From the NCBI GenBank assembly GCA_900541905.1, contig UQLQ01000012.1, positions 1 to 53,114 on the forward strand: 53,114 nt of DNA, given 5' to 3'. The notes beneath the pieces were generated by a model. That model made no database searches. It was not told where the DNA came from and saw only the letters and a program-made list of their open reading frames with translations. The position numbers and the translations under genes are program-made. Below, piece after piece: positions 16,738 through 25,050 of the stretch (within the stretch, counting starts at the first letter, position 1; the number at the start of each line of letters is the position of its first letter). Source of the stretch: an uncultured Oscillospiraceae bacterium. GTDB taxonomy: Bacteria > Bacillota > Clostridia > Oscillospirales > Acutalibacteraceae.

Positions 16738-17274
16738 ATGGACATTCGAGGAACAAAAACACAAGAAAATCTTCTCAGAGCATTTAATGTAGAATCAGAG
16801 GCAAAAAATAAATATGAAATCTATGCTGCAAAAGCAAAAAAAGACGGCTATGAGCAAATTGCCGCTCTTTTTTTGGAGACGGCCAGAAATGAATACGCTC
16901 ATTCTAAACTTTGGTTTAAATTATTAAGAAACGGTTATCCTGACACAGCCGACAATTTAAAGGCTGCTGCCAACGGCGAACATTATGAATGGACAGAAAT
17001 GTATGAATCCTTTGCAAAACAAGCAAGAGAAGAAGGTTTTGAACCAATTGCAAAAATGTTTGAAGGTGTTATGAAAATAGAAAAAGCTCATGAAGAACGA
17101 TATCGAACATTATTAAAAAATATTGAAACAGAATCTGTATTTCAAAAAGAAACAGAAACGGTTTGGATTTGCCGTAACTGTGGATATATTCATACTGCAC
17201 AGGAGGCACCGGAAGTTTGTCCCGTATGTGCCCATGCACAAGCATTTTTCGAAATTCGAGCTGAAAATTATTAA
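16738..17274 (+). CDS. Rubrerythrin
   Basis: A peroxide-reducing diiron protein, 178 aa. The N-terminal ferritin-like four-helix bundle carries the two repeated E-x2-H type helices (ETARNEYAHSKLWF near 47-60 and KIEKAHEERY near 113-122). The C-terminal rubredoxin-like domain holds iron with C145-x2-C148 and C161-x2-C164. AAAGGA lies about 12 bases before the ATG. Monocistronic; terminator at 17276-17301. In anaerobes it accepts electrons from NADH via rubredoxin reductases and removes hydrogen peroxide. Confidence 0.95.
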   Translation: MDIRGTKTQENLLRAFNVESEAKNKYEIYAAKAKKDGYEQIAALFLETARNEYAHSKLWFKLLRNGYPDTADNLKAAANGEHYEWTEMYESFAKQAREEGFEPIAKMFEGVMKIEKAHEERYRTLLKNIETESVFQKETETVWICRNCGYIHTAQEAPEVCPVCAHAQAFFEIRAENY

Positions 17275-17304
17275 TAAAAAGCCGCTGATCAGCGGCTTTT
17301 TATT
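17275..17304. terminator. Bidirectional terminator after rubrerythrin gene
   Basis: AAAAAGCCGCTGA pairs with TCAGCGGCTTTTT; T-runs are present on both strands. Confidence 0.92.
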
Positions 17305-17375
17305 ATGGCATAAAGATATATGATAATACATAAAACAGATATATTGACTATATTTTAAATATAATATAACAAATG

Positions 17376-17909
17376 TTATTTTTGTTGAGATAAATATTCA
17401 ATCAAAGGTGTCAGATATGTTTCATCTGTCCAATCACACTTTTTTCCCACCGCTTCCATGAGAGCAGCTTCCCATGGTTCACATACAGAAGGGTCTTTTT
17501 TAGACACAGCTTTTTGCAGCATTTTGCAAAGAGTTCTGTCTTTAAAAGACATTATACTTTCATCCCAAGCGCCTCTGCAATAAAAGCAAGGTATATTTTT
17601 CAGTTCCCCTTTCAAGTTATGCTGATATATTTGTTCCACTGCTTTTTTCTCATAAGGTGAAGTGCCGACACAGAATACAGCCAATCGTTTCCCCCGTAAT
17701 GCTTCCATATGTTTTTTCAAAAAAGATAATCCTGAAATTCCGGAAGCATAAATTGCCCCACCCAGCACTATCACATCATATTGCTGTATTTGTTTCATAT
17801 CCGCCTTATCTACGGCAATACAGTCAAATCCTGTTTTATCAGATAACCAATTTGCATATTTTTTGGTAGCACCATATTTCGATTGATATAATATGATTCC
17901 TTGTTTCAA
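17376..17909 (-). CDS. Flavodoxin-domain protein
   Basis: About 177 aa. The N-terminus is a flavodoxin-like FMN-binding fold: YQSKYGATKKYANWL (phosphate loop) and VIVLGGAIYASG (second FMN loop). The C-terminal extension (about 105-177) contains CFYCRGAWDESIM and several cysteines, as in short HemG-like flavodoxin-domain proteins of clostridia. A low-potential electron-transfer or reductase role is likely; the partner is unknown. I placed the start at TTG 17909, with AGAGGG 8 bases upstream; an in-frame TTG at 17915 is only 2 bases from that site. Confidence 0.8.
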   Translation of the reverse strand: MKQGIILYQSKYGATKKYANWLSDKTGFDCIAVDKADMKQIQQYDVIVLGGAIYASGISGLSFLKKHMEALRGKRLAVFCVGTSPYEKKAVEQIYQHNLKGELKNIPCFYCRGAWDESIMSFKDRTLCKMLQKAVSKKDPSVCEPWEAALMEAVGKKCDWTDETYLTPLIEYLSQQK

Positions 17910-17982
17910 TATCAATACCCTCTTTCTTGAGAATAATATAAAGGTATCATATCACAGTTAAGTCAAAATAAAAATATAAACA

Positions 17983-19869
17983 CTACTTTTTATGTTGTTT
18001 CCATCTTAATAAAAAAGCCGAATTTATAATGACTACTACCGACCCGGCATTGTGTACCAATGCTCCTACCACTGGATTTAATATTCCTGTAATCGCTAAT
18101 AAGATTGCCAGAAAATTAAGTCCCAAAGAAAAAATTAAATTACACTTAATAGTCATCATCATTCTTTTTGACAGTGAAATTAAGTGAGGTAATTCCTTAA
18201 TATCGTCATCTACAAGAACAATATCTGCGGCATCTACTGCAATATCACTGCCAATACCTCCCATTGCAATTCCAACGTTTGCTTTTCTGAGTGCAGGTGC
18301 GTCGTTTACACCATCTCCAATCATACAGACTGCTTCTTTATGATTTTGATATTCTTCAATCCAATCTAATTTATGTTCCGGCAAACAATCGGCATGTACT
18401 TCTTTGATATGAAGCTGTCCTGCAATGTGAGTTGCGGCATCTTGATGATCTCCCGTTAACAGTACAGGCTGTACCTTTAATTTTGTCAGTTCATCTATCA
18501 TCTTTTTGCTTTCTGCTCGAATGGTATCTGAAAGTACTATATATCCTGCTAATATGTGATGAATCACAACATAAATGACAGTACAACCTTTCATTAGATA
18601 TTGTTTTGTCTCTTTCTCTACAGAATCATTCCATTTGACTCCATATTCCTGTAACAATTTTATATTGCCGGCAAGTATTTGTTTTCCATCTACCAGGCAA
18701 GAAACTCCTTGTCCCGGAATCATATTGAATTCTTCTGCTTCCATGAGCGAGAGAGTTTCATTCTCTTTAAAACAACTTACGATTGCTTTTCCCAAAGGAT
18801 GTTCAGATAATTGTTCAGCCGAGGCACACAAAGTATATATATCCTCTTTCGCATAATCGGGGTGTATACTTTTTGCCGCAATCACCTTTGGTGTACCATA
18901 GGTAAGCGTTCCTGTTTTATCAAATGCAATCTTGGACACCATTGATAATCGTTCCAGAGCATCTCCCTGACGAACCAAAAAACCATGTTTGGTACAATTA
19001 CCAATCGCAGCCATAATTGCAGTGGGAGTAGCCAATACCAATGCACATGGGCAAAATACAACCAAAATAGTAACTGCTCGAATAATTTCTCCCGTAATTG
19101 CCCAAGTTAATCCTGCGGCTGACAATGCAATTACGACAATCCACGTAGCCCATTTATCTGCCATTCCAACTATTTTTGCTTTCCCTGCATCCGCCGACTG
19201 CACCAAACGTATCATTCTTTGAATAGAACTGTCTTCTCCTACTTTTGTTGCCTTCATTTCAAATGCACCAAATTGGTTTACGGTTCCGCTGGATATTTCA
19301 TCTCCCACTTCTTTATCTACAGGAAGAGATTCTCCTGTCATAACAGCTTGATTAATTGAAGTCTTTCCCAATGTGATGATTCCATCAACAGGTATGGTTT
19401 CTCCCGGGAGTACCCTTAATGTCATTCCAACCTGAACTTTCTCAGCAGGAACAATCTGTTCTGTTCCATTGGAAATGATTCTTGCTGTTTGAGGTGTAAG
19501 ATGAACCAATTTTTCAATACCTGCTCTTGCTTTTGCCACCGTTAAGTCTTCTAAAAGCGCACCAAGTTGCATAATAAATGCAATTTCACCTGCGGCAAAA
19601 TCCTCTCTGATACAAACTGATGCTATTAATGCAATGGATACTAAAACATCTGCTTTGATATCAAATGCTGTAATAAGACCAATCATTGCTTCCAAGACAA
19701 TAGGAACACCACATAAAACAATAGCAACCCATGCAATATCAAATGGCAGTGGTACTACATGAAAAATACTGAGAAGCAATGAGATTCCAGAAATGACCAA
19801 CAGCACAATATCTTTTTTAACGCCGCCCAATTCTAAAAATTGTTCTATTTTTTCAATTATTTTTTTCAT
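17983..19869 (-). CDS. P1B-type heavy-metal-translocating ATPase
   Basis: A 628-aa metal-export ATPase without an N-terminal HMA metal-binding domain. Landmarks: TGE (178-180, actuator), CPC (273-275, metal-binding membrane helix), DKTGT (317-321, phosphorylated Asp), SEHPLGKA (HP motif, about 356-363) and MIGDGVNDAP in the hinge. The last two helices carry FSLGLN and HNAGSVVVIINS. These do not clearly match the copper or the zinc/cadmium signatures, so the metal is left open. Its own promoter contains CsoR-type operators and a csoR gene lies upstream, which favours copper. TGGAGG precedes the ATG. Confidence 0.92.
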   Translation of the reverse strand: MKKIIEKIEQFLELGGVKKDIVLLVISGISLLLSIFHVVPLPFDIAWVAIVLCGVPIVLEAMIGLITAFDIKADVLVSIALIASVCIREDFAAGEIAFIMQLGALLEDLTVAKARAGIEKLVHLTPQTARIISNGTEQIVPAEKVQVGMTLRVLPGETIPVDGIITLGKTSINQAVMTGESLPVDKEVGDEISSGTVNQFGAFEMKATKVGEDSSIQRMIRLVQSADAGKAKIVGMADKWATWIVVIALSAAGLTWAITGEIIRAVTILVVFCPCALVLATPTAIMAAIGNCTKHGFLVRQGDALERLSMVSKIAFDKTGTLTYGTPKVIAAKSIHPDYAKEDIYTLCASAEQLSEHPLGKAIVSCFKENETLSLMEAEEFNMIPGQGVSCLVDGKQILAGNIKLLQEYGVKWNDSVEKETKQYLMKGCTVIYVVIHHILAGYIVLSDTIRAESKKMIDELTKLKVQPVLLTGDHQDAATHIAGQLHIKEVHADCLPEHKLDWIEEYQNHKEAVCMIGDGVNDAPALRKANVGIAMGGIGSDIAVDAADIVLVDDDIKELPHLISLSKRMMMTIKCNLIFSLGLNFLAILLAITGILNPVVGALVHNAGSVVVIINSAFLLRWKQHKK

Positions 19870-19882
19870 AACTGCCTCCAGT

Positions 19883-19931
19883 ACCTATACCCTTATAGGT
19901 ATATAATACATATAGGGGTATTGGTTGTCAA
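19883..19931 (-). promoter_or_regulatory. Metal ATPase promoter with CsoR-type operators
   Basis: Minus-strand TTGACA (19926-19931), 17 bases, TATTAT (19903-19908). The spacer contains ATACCCCTATATGTAT, and just downstream lies the inverted repeat ACCTATA-CCCT-TATAGGT (19883-19900). Both resemble the G-tract palindromes bound by CsoR. A related site precedes csoR itself. Confidence 0.75.
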
Positions 19932-19943
19932 GCTATAAAAAAG

Positions 19944-19972
19944 AAATCAGTTCCAAAAGGAACTGATTTTTA
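19944..19972 (-). terminator. Terminator of csoR-like gene
   Basis: AAATCAGTTCC pairs with GGAACTGATTT, with T-runs on both strands. It separates the csoR transcript from the ATPase promoter. The stretch 19975-20230 between it and csoR holds no gene I can support. Confidence 0.8.
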
Positions 19973-20230
19973 GTTTAAAATTAATATATTAATGACTCCG
20001 AACAGAAAATCAAATCTACTCCAAAACCAACTGGATTATACCGTTTCTTCTGTTTTCCCAGACTCCCGAAAAATTTTAGAAGGTTCTTATTTTACTAAAG
20101 AAAATTTTTTCTCTTATCTTATTTAAAAAAGATTCTCTTGGGCCATACTTCGCCTTTTTCATCGTTTTCACTCTATCTACTGAGATGCCCTCTTTTTCCC
20201 TTTTAAAATAATTAGGAATATCCAGAACAG

Positions 20231-20506
20231 TTAGGACATATTTGAGAAACGTTCTACCGCCTTTGTAAAACTTTCTATTGTTTTTTCTGCATCTCCATGC
20301 TCAATTCCATCACGAACACAGTGATGAATATGACCCTCCAAAACAATTTTTCCAACTTTATGCAATGCTGATTTTGCAGCATTAATTTGAGACAAAATGT
20401 CTTCACAGGGCACATCTTCATCTATCATTCTGTCAACTGCCTGAACTTGTCCAATAATCTTTTTTAATCTGCGATGTAAATTATCTGCATCCATACATTG
20501 TTTCAT
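20231..20506 (-). CDS. csoR: CsoR-family metal-sensing repressor
   Basis: A 91-aa all-helical repressor. The C-H-C copper(I)-ligand triad is present with exact family spacing (C34, H59, C63, as in the 36-61-65 triad of the founding Mycobacterium protein). The N-terminal LHRRLKKIIGQVQAVDRMI is the conserved DNA-contact helix region. GGGAGG lies close to the ATG. It is expected to repress itself and the adjacent P-type ATPase until copper(I) binds; matching operators precede both genes. Copper specificity is inferred from the ligand triad. Confidence 0.9.
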   Translation of the reverse strand: MKQCMDADNLHRRLKKIIGQVQAVDRMIDEDVPCEDILSQINAAKSALHKVGKIVLEGHIHHCVRDGIEHGDAEKTIESFTKAVERFSNMS

Positions 20507-20519
20507 ATGTTACCTCCCA

Positions 20520-20571
20520 ATACCACAAGGGGTATATGTTTATTATACGGAAGCACTTCTTCTTTTGTCAA
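20520..20571 (-). promoter_or_regulatory. csoR promoter and operator
   Basis: Minus-strand TTGACA (20566-20571), an 18-base spacer, and perfect TATAAT (20542-20547). The operator-like inverted repeat ATACC-ACAAGG-GGTAT (20520-20535) lies between the -10 and the ribosome-binding site. Confidence 0.75.
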
Positions 20572-20581
20572 TGTCAAATCA

Positions 20582-20616
20582 AAAAAAGGTATCATCCTGT
20601 ATAGATGATACCTTTT
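20582..20616. terminator. Terminator of gyrA
   Basis: AAAAGGTATCATC pairs with GATGATACCTTTT, with T-runs on both strands, directly after the gyrA stop codon. Confidence 0.88.
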
Positions 20617-20618
20617 GA

Positions 20619-23171
20619 TTAAGATTCTTCCGATGATTCTTGTTGATTTACAGTTTCTTCATTTTCCTCATTTTCGTCGGGTACTTCATCTTGACCATCA
20701 TCTTCTATTTCTATATCTTTGCTGGTTTCTTCTTCATCGTGCGGCGCTCTTGCAATGGTAACAACCTTGCTTTCCACACCGTCTACACGCATCACGCGTA
20801 CACCCTTGCTTGGACGAGAACACTCACGAATAGAGCTGGCTTCAATACGGATGATGACACCGTCAGAAGATATCATAATAATGTCTTCATCCAGATTTAC
20901 TGCTTTTACGGAAGCAACATCTCCATATTTATCTACATGGTAGTTAATCAGACCTTTACCGCCTCTGGTCTGTGTACGATAATCGCTTGCAGGAGACAAT
21001 CTGCCATAACCTGTTTCAGATACTGTCAATACCAAACCGCCTTCATGCAGAACACACATACCTGCAACCAAATCATCTTCTTTTAACGTCAACGCCTTCA
21101 CGCCGCGGGCAGTTCTGCCCATTGCGCGTACATCTGTTTCTTTAAAGCGAATAGACATACCTTTTTTGGTAGCAACCAATAATTCTTGATTTCCGTCTGT
21201 TACATTTACCCAAGCAAGTTCGTCACCTTCATCAAGGTCAATGGCAATTACACCGCCTTTTCGTGCAGTATTATATGCCAACAAGCTGGTACGTTTGATA
21301 ATACCATGACGGGTTACCATAACAAGATAGCTGTCCTCATCAAATTCAGGAACACGAATGATAGAAGTAACACGTTCGTCTGACGCAATTGGAAGTAAGT
21401 TTGCAATGTTCATGCCTTTACTTGTACGGGAACCTTCCGGAACCTCATAACATTTTAAACGGTATACTCTTCCCAAATTAGTGAAGAACATCACATAATC
21501 ATGGCTGTTAATTACAAACATTTCAGTCGGCACGTCTTCATCACGGGTAGTCATACCTGTTACGCCTCTGCCGCCACGATTTTGTGTTTTATAGGTATCC
21601 ATCTTCTGACGTTTTACATAACCAAAATTGGTCATTGTAAAGATACATTCTTCTTTTGGAATTAAATCTTCAATGTCTACTTCACCGCTGACAGCAGCAA
21701 TTTCCGTACGACGTTCATCGTTGAATTTTGCTCTTACAGCCATTGCTTCTTCTTTTACCAGCTCCTGTAAGCGTGATTCATTTTCCAAAATCTCTCTGAA
21801 ATCTGCAATTTTAATGCCCAAAGCAGCCAATTCATCCTCTATTTTTTGACGCTCTAAACCAGTTAACTGTCCCAAACGCATTTGAACAATCGCATTTGCT
21901 TGTACATCATCCAACCCAAATCGTTCCATCAAGGTTGCTTTACCTTCCGGAATAGATTTTGCACTGCGCAAAATCACAATTACTTCATCAATAAAATCAA
22001 GAGCAACACGCAAACCTTCCAAGATATGTGCACGTTCTTCTGCTTTTCTTAAATCAAAGCGGGTACGTCTTGTTACAACATCTTTTTGGAATTTAATATA
22101 TTCACTGAGCATTTCTGCCAATGTCAGTGTTTTTGGTTCTCCATTTACAATGGCAAGCATAATTACGCCAAATGTTGTCTGCATTTGTGTGAAAGAATAT
22201 AACTGATTCAAAACAATTTGCGGAGAAGCGTCACGTTTGATGTCAATTACCATATGCATACCATTTCTGTCAGAATGGTCTTCCACATTGGAAATTCCTT
22301 CAATTCTCTTCTCTTTTACCAACTCTGCTATATTTTCAATCAGTCTTGCTTTATTTACCTGATATGGTAACTCTGTTACGATAATTTTAAAGCGGCCATT
22401 TTTTTCTTCTACAATTTCCGCACGTGCACGAACAACGATTTTACCTCTACCTGTCGCATAAGCGGAACGAATACCACTGCGTCCCATAATGATACCGCCT
22501 GTTGGAAAGTCAGGACCTTTAATATGCTCCATTAGACCTTCCAAAGGAATTTCGGGATTGTCAATCATAGCGCACATTCCGTCTATGACTTCTCCCATAT
22601 TATGAGGAGGAATATTGGTTGCCATACCAACAGCAATACCGGTAGAACCGTTTACCAGCAAGTTTGGAAAGCGAGATGGCAAAACGTCTGGTTCCTGCAA
22701 ACGGTCGTCATAGTTGGAACGGAAATCTACTGTTTCTTTTTCAATATCCGCTACCATTTCCATGGAAGTTTTGCTCATTCTCGCTTCTGTATAACGATAA
22801 GCAGCAGGCGGATCTCCGTCAACAGAACCGAAGTTTCCGTGTCCATCCACAAGCATATAGCGCATAGAAAAGTCTTGTGCCAAACGTACCAACGCATCAT
22901 AAACAGAAGCGTCACCATGCGGGTGATATCTACCCAATACAGAACCAACTGTATCAGCACATTTACGGTAAGCCCTGTCAGGATACAAATTATTTTCAAA
23001 CATGGTATATAAAATTCTTCTGTGAACCGGTTTTAGTCCATCTCGAACATCCGGCAATGCGCGGGAAACAATAACTGACATGGAATAGTCCAAAAAGGAC
23101 TTTTTCATTTCACGTTCAATGTCAACATTTATAATTTTTTCCTGCGCTTGTAGTTCTTGATTTTCTTCCAT
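20619..23171 (-). CDS. gyrA: DNA gyrase subunit A
   Basis: The breakage-reunion subunit of DNA gyrase, 850 aa. Catalytic Tyr127 sits in RYTEARM. The quinolone region reads HPHGDASVYDAL (83-94), so Ala88 occupies the position of Escherichia coli Ser83 while Asp92 matches Asp87. The C-terminal beta-pinwheel (about 500-810) starts with a GyrA-box-like QNRGGRGV, and the protein ends in an acidic tail of about 40 residues rich in Glu, Asp and Ser. The ATG abuts the stop codon of the upstream YcxB-like gene, with GAAGGTG as ribosome-binding site, so gyrA is translationally coupled to it. Confidence 0.98.
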   Translation of the reverse strand: MEENQELQAQEKIINVDIEREMKKSFLDYSMSVIVSRALPDVRDGLKPVHRRILYTMFENNLYPDRAYRKCADTVGSVLGRYHPHGDASVYDALVRLAQDFSMRYMLVDGHGNFGSVDGDPPAAYRYTEARMSKTSMEMVADIEKETVDFRSNYDDRLQEPDVLPSRFPNLLVNGSTGIAVGMATNIPPHNMGEVIDGMCAMIDNPEIPLEGLMEHIKGPDFPTGGIIMGRSGIRSAYATGRGKIVVRARAEIVEEKNGRFKIIVTELPYQVNKARLIENIAELVKEKRIEGISNVEDHSDRNGMHMVIDIKRDASPQIVLNQLYSFTQMQTTFGVIMLAIVNGEPKTLTLAEMLSEYIKFQKDVVTRRTRFDLRKAEERAHILEGLRVALDFIDEVIVILRSAKSIPEGKATLMERFGLDDVQANAIVQMRLGQLTGLERQKIEDELAALGIKIADFREILENESRLQELVKEEAMAVRAKFNDERRTEIAAVSGEVDIEDLIPKEECIFTMTNFGYVKRQKMDTYKTQNRGGRGVTGMTTRDEDVPTEMFVINSHDYVMFFTNLGRVYRLKCYEVPEGSRTSKGMNIANLLPIASDERVTSIIRVPEFDEDSYLVMVTRHGIIKRTSLLAYNTARKGGVIAIDLDEGDELAWVNVTDGNQELLVATKKGMSIRFKETDVRAMGRTARGVKALTLKEDDLVAGMCVLHEGGLVLTVSETGYGRLSPASDYRTQTRGGKGLINYHVDKYGDVASVKAVNLDEDIIMISSDGVIIRIEASSIRECSRPSKGVRVMRVDGVESKVVTIARAPHDEEETSKDIEIEDDGQDEVPDENEENEETVNQQESSEES

Positions 23172-23717
23172 TTATCGGACACCTTCTCGCTTAAATTTTT
23201 CTTTTAGCTGTGTTTCTAAACAATGGTTTATAAAAATACAATCTTCTGGAGTAATTGCACGTTTTGGTAAATATTTTACTTGGTCAATCCCTATTTTTAT
23301 AATATAAATTTTATTCGTTTCTATCACTTCATAAAGCATATGATACGGTATGGAAGCGCTATAGTTTTCTAAGTCAAACTGCATCTCTGTTTCATAAAAA
23401 AACAGTAGTTCTGACCAACACTTTTCCTTATTTACGTAGGATTTTATCTGCTTTCTCATCAAATAGGGATGCAGTGTATCGTAATATAAACCAACTGCCA
23501 AACCTGCAAAAACAATTAACAGATAAATGATTCTTTGAAAAACAGAAGTTGTAAGAAAGATAGCTCCTATCAGACCGAATATTACCATGGCAAGTCCAAT
23601 CAAACGACAACACCATCGTTCTACTTTATTATCTTGATCTTTCATTGCAGCAATTGCAAACTGATACAAATCATCTTTTGTCACGAGATAATTCGCTGTA
23701 ACCTGCTTTTGCTCCAT
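23172..23717 (-). CDS. YcxB-like membrane protein
   Basis: A 181-aa protein with two membrane helices (about 37-57 and 62-80). The C-terminal YcxB-type beta domain includes FYETEMQFDLENYSASIPYHMLYEVIETNKIYIIKI and LPKRAITPEDCIFINHCL. It is the nearest of three related small membrane proteins between gyrB and gyrA, and overlaps the gyrA start region. YcxB-like domains resemble pleckstrin-homology folds at the membrane; their function is unknown. Expression is linked to gyrA by the stop-start junction TAAATG. Confidence 0.75.
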   Translation of the reverse strand: MEQKQVTANYLVTKDDLYQFAIAAMKDQDNKVERWCCRLIGLAMVIFGLIGAIFLTTSVFQRIIYLLIVFAGLAVGLYYDTLHPYLMRKQIKSYVNKEKCWSELLFFYETEMQFDLENYSASIPYHMLYEVIETNKIYIIKIGIDQVKYLPKRAITPEDCIFINHCLETQLKEKFKREGVR

Positions 23718-23768
23718 ATGAGTCTATCCTTTCTTTTTTCCACAACTTTTAAAAAAATTGTGGAAAAG

Positions 23769-24332
23769 TTATTTTGCTTTTTTATGTTTAAATATCAATA
23801 CCTTTTCTAAAAAAGTAGATAGCTTATTCTGTTGTTCATCTGAAAGATTCTTTTTTTCGATTAAAACAAGAGGACGTTGCTGGCCTCCTAAAATAATAAA
23901 CATGCTTTTTGTTTCCAAGCTACGGTCCACTTCTGTCCAATATTCTCTAATGATTTCTTTTTCGTTTTGTATTTCAAAAAAACTTTTGAAAAAAGCAACT
24001 GAAAAAGGAAGAGACATCATCTGGTTGGAATCAAAAATTTTTGCGCCGCGTCCTTTTATAATACCCGGCCAAACGACCATAAAAAAGAGAGCCAGAAGAA
24101 GAAAAAAACTAATGGCAATTACCGGCACAACAATGCCGGAAAAAAATGTATGATAAAGCGGCAGCACAGACGCTGATAAAACTGCCAAAGATACACAAAT
24201 TCCTGCCTTTACAATAGGTAAATAAATTGGAGAAATGGTACTGTGAGCAATAAAATAAGCATCTGCAAACGAATTTCGCTCTATGGATAAATGATCAAAC
24301 TTTAATTCGGGAATGTTGTCTTCTGCTCTCAA
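23769..24332 (-). CDS. YcxB-like membrane protein, divergent
   Basis: A 187-aa protein with two membrane helices (about 42-62 and 68-92). The C-terminal part (EIIREYWTEVDRSLETKSMFIILGGQQRPLVLIEKKNL) matches the YcxB-like pattern of a helix-strand region followed by a conserved basic residue and an acidic patch. It is the middle member of the gyrB-gyrA intergenic trio and only 15 bases from its upstream neighbour, so co-transcribed. The function is unknown. The assignment rests on layout and motif spacing rather than strong identity. Confidence 0.6.
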   Translation of the reverse strand: MRAEDNIPELKFDHLSIERNSFADAYFIAHSTISPIYLPIVKAGICVSLAVLSASVLPLYHTFFSGIVVPVIAISFFLLLALFFMVVWPGIIKGRGAKIFDSNQMMSLPFSVAFFKSFFEIQNEKEIIREYWTEVDRSLETKSMFIILGGQQRPLVLIEKKNLSDEQQNKLSTFLEKVLIFKHKKAK

Positions 24333-24347
24333 AATAAATTCCCCCTC

Positions 24348-25022
24348 TTATGCAGCTTGTATGGTACCGGATAAAATAATGGCTTCCACGTCTGGTAAAA
24401 CAGAGGGTTCAATGCAGCGCATTGGTAAAATAGTAATATGAGTCGAGTCTGTCTGCAATACGAACAAATGATTGGTTTTACGGCATTTTACCGTACCATC
24501 CAATGGAATTACCCACTTTTGCTCTGCCTTTCCCATCTCAATTAAGGAAGGATAAATTTCCATTTGTACTTCTTCTCCACTGGTCAATCTTTTTGCATTT
24601 TTCTTGATATTATACCAAGCTGCCGGCCATATAACAGCCGCCAATATAAGACACAATATTGCAAAAATCAAGGTTAACCAATTCATCTGAATTGCAAACA
24701 TAGCAAAAAAGACACCTGACAGAATGCATGAAATAATACTTTCGGCAATCAATCTTTTTTGAGCACTTCTATAGCTTTTTGAAGAACGCAGTGCATCATA
24801 AATTTCGTCCTCTTTTAAAACATAACTTAATTTGATGCCCGCAAAATTATCTTCAAATTCTTCTGCATCTTCATCAGGAACCAGTTCCGCTTCTGAACCG
24901 TCCCACTCTATTTCTATTTCTCCATCTTCCAATTCTTCTTCCACTTCTTTGATATCTGCTTCTTCCTGCAGATATTCTTCCTCATCCTGTATACTTCGAG
25001 GAGGAGTGTCGCCTTTATTCAT
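24348..25022 (-). CDS. YcxB-like membrane protein with acidic N-terminal tail
   Basis: A 224-aa protein. The first 60 residues are very acidic (runs such as EEEYLQEEADIKEVEEELED), unlike the other two members. Two helices follow (about 92-112 and 115-133), then a beta-rich domain with MEIYPSLIEMGKAEQKWVIPL and HITILPMRCI, as in YcxB-like proteins. It lies 28 bases downstream of gyrB and upstream of the other two, in one probable operon gyrB-(three genes)-gyrA. The function is unknown. The acidic tail could mimic nucleic acid or bind a basic partner, which is speculation. Confidence 0.65.
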   Translation of the reverse strand: MNKGDTPPRSIQDEEEYLQEEADIKEVEEELEDGEIEIEWDGSEAELVPDEDAEEFEDNFAGIKLSYVLKEDEIYDALRSSKSYRSAQKRLIAESIISCILSGVFFAMFAIQMNWLTLIFAILCLILAAVIWPAAWYNIKKNAKRLTSGEEVQMEIYPSLIEMGKAEQKWVIPLDGTVKCRKTNHLFVLQTDSTHITILPMRCIEPSVLPDVEAIILSGTIQAA

Positions 25023-25050
25023 TACGTATTACCATACCTTTCTATTAAAA

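Noticed and set aside
20076..20230. Short minus-strand open frame after csoR
   Set aside because: About 50 codons are open, including a lysine-rich stretch. There is no convincing start or ribosome-binding site and no recognisable family, so it is not annotated.
20640..21086. 148-codon plus-strand ORF inside gyrA
   Set aside because: Antisense shadow of the gyrA C-terminal region; no ribosome-binding site and no domain.
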